From Spongiactinospora rosea (GTDB taxonomy: Bacteria > Actinomycetota > Actinomycetes > Streptosporangiales > Streptosporangiaceae), in contig NZ_QMEY01000002.1 of the NCBI RefSeq assembly GCF_003315795.1, forward strand, positions 496,001 through 560,000: a DNA stretch of 64,000 nt. The letters are read 5' to 3'. The notes under the pieces were generated by a model, which searched no databases, had not been told where the DNA came from, and saw only the letters and a program-made list of their open reading frames with translations. Shown piece after piece: positions 62,101 through 64,000 of the stretch. Numbering within the stretch: the stretch's first letter is position 1; every line of letters starts with the position of its first letter. The position numbers were made by a program, and so were the translations under genes.

Positions 62101-64000
62101 CGGGCGACGGGTTCGCCGAACTGCCTGACGGGTCCTTCACCGTCGATCCGGCCGACGCGGGCGACTACGCGGCGCTGCTGCGCGCGCTGGAGGCCGGCGG
62201 CGGCGTACCGGCCAGGATCGCCCACCTGTGGCTGACCGGCCCGCGCCCGGCCGGCCCGTTCGCCGCCGAGGCGGTCGAGGCGGCCACCCGCGACGGCCTG
62301 ACCGGCCTGATCGCGCTGGCCCAGGCGCTCGGCGGGACCCGGCTCACCGAGCCGGTCGAGGTCACCGTGGTCTCAAGCGAGATGCACGCCATCGTGCCCG
62401 GCGACGACGCGCAGCCCGCCAAGGCGCTCGCGCTCGGCCCGGTCAAGGTGTGGCCGCTGGAGAACCCGTCGATCACCTGCCGGAGCGTCGACCTGGGCGA
62501 GCCCGGTCCGGCGAGCGCGGAGGCGCTGCTGGGCGAGCTGGGCCGGGGCGTCGCGGCCGGTACCGGGGCCGAGGTGGTGGCGATCCGCGGGCGGCTGCGC
62601 CTGCGGCAGACGTTCCAGCCCGCCGACCTGGAGAGCCCCGGCGACGTCCGGCGGTTCCGGCAGGGCGGCACGTACCTGATCACCGGCGGGCTGGGCGGCA
62701 TCGGCCTGTCCGTGGCCGCCCACCTGGCCGAGCACTACCAGGCCAACCTGGTGCTGGTCGGCCGCACCCCGCTGCCGCCGCGCGCCGAGTGGAACGCCGG
62801 TGGCTCCGAGCGGATCAGGGCGCTGCTCCGGCTCGAAGAGCTCGGCGGCACCGTGCTGTTCGCCGCCGCCGACGTCACCGACGCCGCCCAGGTCGGCGAC
62901 GTGGTGCGGCAGGCCGTCGAGCGGTTCGGCGCGCTGCACGGCGTCGTCCACGCGGCCGGTGTCCCCGGCGGGGGGTTGATCCAGCTCAAGGACGCCGCCG
63001 CCGTGGCCAAGGTGCTCGCGCCCAAGGTCGCCGGGGCCCTGGCGCTGCGGGAGGCGTGCGCCGGGCGGCCGCTGGACTTCGTGCTGCACTGCTCCTCCGG
63101 CATCGCGGTCACCGGCGGCGTCGGCCAGGTGGACTACGCCGCGGCCAACTCCTTCCTGGACGCGCTCGCCGCCCGCGAGCCGGACTCCGTGTCGGTGAAC
63201 TGGGACGCCTGGCGCGACATCGGCATGGCCGCCAAGTCGATCGCCCCGGCCACCCGGCCGGTGGACCACCCGTTCCTGGAACGGCGGCTGGGCGATGACC
63301 GCCTGTCGGTGTACGTGGCGCACTTCCACCCCGAGCGGTCCTGGCTGGTGGACGAGCACCGGATGCTCGGCCGCCCGGTCGTGCCCGGCGTCGGCCACCT
63401 GGAACTGGTCAGGGCCGCCTACGCGCACGCGGCCGGTCACAACGGGCAGGGCGTGGAGCTGACCGGCGTCACCTTCTACACCCCGATCGTGGTGCCGGAC
63501 GCGGCGGCCAAGGAGGTCCGCGTCGTCCTCGAACGCACGCCGGACGGCACGGCGTTCGCGGTGGTCAGCGCGCACGACGACGGCTCGGGAACGCAGCGCT
63601 GGCAGCTGCACTCCACGGGCCGGGTCGGCGAGCTGACCGGCGAGCGCCCGCCCCCGCTGGACGTCGAGGCGGCCCGCGCGGGCATGCGCGATCTCGGCCG
63701 CCCGGACGGCACCGGCCCGATGGGCTTCGGCTCGCGTTCGCAGTGCCTGAGCCGGATGTACGTCGGGGACGGCCGCTTCCTGGCCCGGCTCGACCTCGCC
63801 GCCCCCTACCGCGCCGAGGTCGGCGACCTGCCGCTGCACCCGGCGCTGCTGGACATCGCGACCGCGTTCGTCGGCGTCCACCACGCCGAGGAGTTCCGCA
63901 TCCCGATCCACTACGGCCGGCTGCGGATGTTCGCCCCGCTGACCGCCTCCCTCTACAGCTTCCAGGAGTACCTGGACGGCGACCGCGCCAGGAAGGAGAC
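59190..64000 (+). CDS. Type I polyketide synthase KS-AT-KR-DH, truncated by the window edge
   Basis: At least 1603 aa; no stop before the window ends. The ketosynthase (1-430) has the catalytic cysteine in VQTACSTAL near residue 173 and histidines in ETHGSG near 311 and NIGHTHAAAG near 350. The acyltransferase has GYSLGEF near 640 and HAFHSSMM near 736, indicating malonyl-CoA. The region after DWFYTPHWESLP starts a ketoreductase with TGGLGGIG near 1164 and a Ser/Tyr pair (HCSSGIA, DYAAANSF) near 1300-1318. A dehydratase follows with DEHRMLGRPVVPG near 1389 and HPALLDIA near 1552. KR before DH is not the usual modular order, and no carrier protein lies between AT and KR. ATG 59190 is preceded by GGAGGGA at 9 nt. 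Confidence 0.9.
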   Translation, partial: MPENVDAHDIAVIGTACRFPGATGTAEFWRMLRSGTEPVTVFTDAELAAAGAPPHLIESPDYVPAAGVVADSDAFDAGLFALNPKEATLMDPQHRVMLECAWEALEDSGHDPKSPPGRVGVFAGAYKNAYRGLLGTFTEPAEAFLAGVSTDDDYLATRISFKLNLNGPSVTVQTACSTALVAVHMACESLQNGSSDLALAGGVTIRSGEVPGYRYHKGGIYSPDGHCRAFDADAEGTVIGEGAGVVVLKRLSDALADGDRIRAVIKGSAMGNDGAERVGFSAPGVAGQSRIVEAALRRAAVHPDTIGYVETHGSGTPLGDRIEIDALTRAYRAAGWTAGSRLIGSVKTNIGHTHAAAGIAGLIKAILTLENREVPPSLHFDRPNPRIRFAESPFRVAAALTEWRSEGPRRAGVSSFGMGGTGVHVILEEAPEPPAAAETDGGWQVLPLSAAGPEALESATDRLADHLESHPEVPLDQVARTLQAGRHAFPHRRALAVRDRDDAVAALRDRTPQRVLTFAVPATERKVAFLLPGLGEQYEHMGAELYERDPVFREQLDRCFDVLLERAGLDLRPVLFPPHRRRAGGDGSGKVDLRAMLGRADAASALDQTRYAQPAMFVLEYALAQTWAARGITPDGLLGYSLGEFVAATLAGVFTLEDALWLVAERAKLIDELPGGAMLAVQLPEPEVTALLGPEVSLAAVNGRDLCVLAGPPAAIGEVQERLKAGGVAARRLRTTHAFHSSMMDPIIDRFTELVATVPRSRPARRYLSNVTGDWITDAEAQDPAYYARHLRHTVRFWDGVRRLWEEPGRMLLEVGVGQSLGSLALQSRPRTADAGSLVLGSLPGSGDTASDAQSIAATTAKLWVCGVDTDWDGVQPQRRKAVLPAYPFQRRRYWPSGGPAVRQAQPTEPDGARRNPADWFYTPHWESLPPAPPLAADGQRWLLFADAAGVADRLAGLLAGRGATPILVRPGDGFAELPDGSFTVDPADAGDYAALLRALEAGGGVPARIAHLWLTGPRPAGPFAAEAVEAATRDGLTGLIALAQALGGTRLTEPVEVTVVSSEMHAIVPGDDAQPAKALALGPVKVWPLENPSITCRSVDLGEPGPASAEALLGELGRGVAAGTGAEVVAIRGRLRLRQTFQPADLESPGDVRRFRQGGTYLITGGLGGIGLSVAAHLAEHYQANLVLVGRTPLPPRAEWNAGGSERIRALLRLEELGGTVLFAAADVTDAAQVGDVVRQAVERFGALHGVVHAAGVPGGGLIQLKDAAAVAKVLAPKVAGALALREACAGRPLDFVLHCSSGIAVTGGVGQVDYAAANSFLDALAAREPDSVSVNWDAWRDIGMAAKSIAPATRPVDHPFLERRLGDDRLSVYVAHFHPERSWLVDEHRMLGRPVVPGVGHLELVRAAYAHAAGHNGQGVELTGVTFYTPIVVPDAAAKEVRVVLERTPDGTAFAVVSAHDDGSGTQRWQLHSTGRVGELTGERPPPLDVEAARAGMRDLGRPDGTGPMGFGSRSQCLSRMYVGDGRFLARLDLAAPYRAEVGDLPLHPALLDIATAFVGVHHAEEFRIPIHYGRLRMFAPLTASLYSFQEYLDGDRARKE

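Noticed and set aside
1-64000. tRNA, rRNA genes, CRISPR arrays and insertion sequences
   Set aside because: No cloverleaf-like sequence, spaced repeat array or transposase was recognised anywhere in the window.

Overview
The window is high-GC actinomycete DNA. GTG starts, 4-bp ATGA/GTGA gene couplings, IdeR/DmdR-type iron boxes, SARP/AfsR and NB-ARC/TPR regulators and rare in-frame TTA codons all fit a Streptomyces- or Streptosporangium-like organism; the genus is inference. Most of the window is specialised metabolism, in three blocks.

Left (1-18 kb). An ECF41-type sigma factor with a VOC protein is followed by a phenazine locus: a ParB/StrR-like activator (2233-3297), then phzB, phzC, phzD, phzE, phzF and phzG with tight or overlapping spacing. 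Next come a class-B flavin monooxygenase resembling phenazine N-oxidases, a small ABM-fold protein behind its own promoter, and a PhzS-like hydroxylase. The likely product is a hydroxylated phenazine, possibly an N-oxide of the iodinin type. Across a strong convergent hairpin lie an azoreductase, an alpha/beta hydrolase divergent from an OhrR-type MarR regulator with a perfect inverted repeat between them, and an HTH/NB-ARC/TPR regulator.

Centre (18.4-39.1 kb). This is a coelichelin-type siderophore locus. A trimodular NRPS (A-T-E-C-A-T-E-C-A-T) has specificity codes read by eye as formyl-hydroxyornithine, threonine and hydroxyornithine. With it are two half-ABC exporters with complementary degenerate ATP sites, a binding lipoprotein, an ATPase, two permeases, an esterase and a formyltransferase. 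Four iron boxes mark the transcription units. The ornithine N-hydroxylase and an MbtH-like protein are not in the window.

Right (39.5-64 kb). An AfsR-type SARP-NB-ARC-TPR regulator converges on a 50-codon gene for a secreted peptide that carries the pentapeptide ADTHW twice, a candidate peptide-signal/TPR-receptor pair. After an ornithine-cyclodeaminase-like protein and a small Cys-rich/HTH pair comes a co-directional run: HisC-like aminotransferase, mycothiol-linked DsbA-like protein, class I DAHP synthase, nitrate reductase with its electron-transfer partner and a NarK-type transporter, an indigoidine-synthetase-like NRPS, an ATP-grasp ligase, an MFS exporter, and a type I PKS with KS-AT-KR-DH order that runs off the right edge. 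I do not recognise this set as a described pathway. It is the part most likely to be new.
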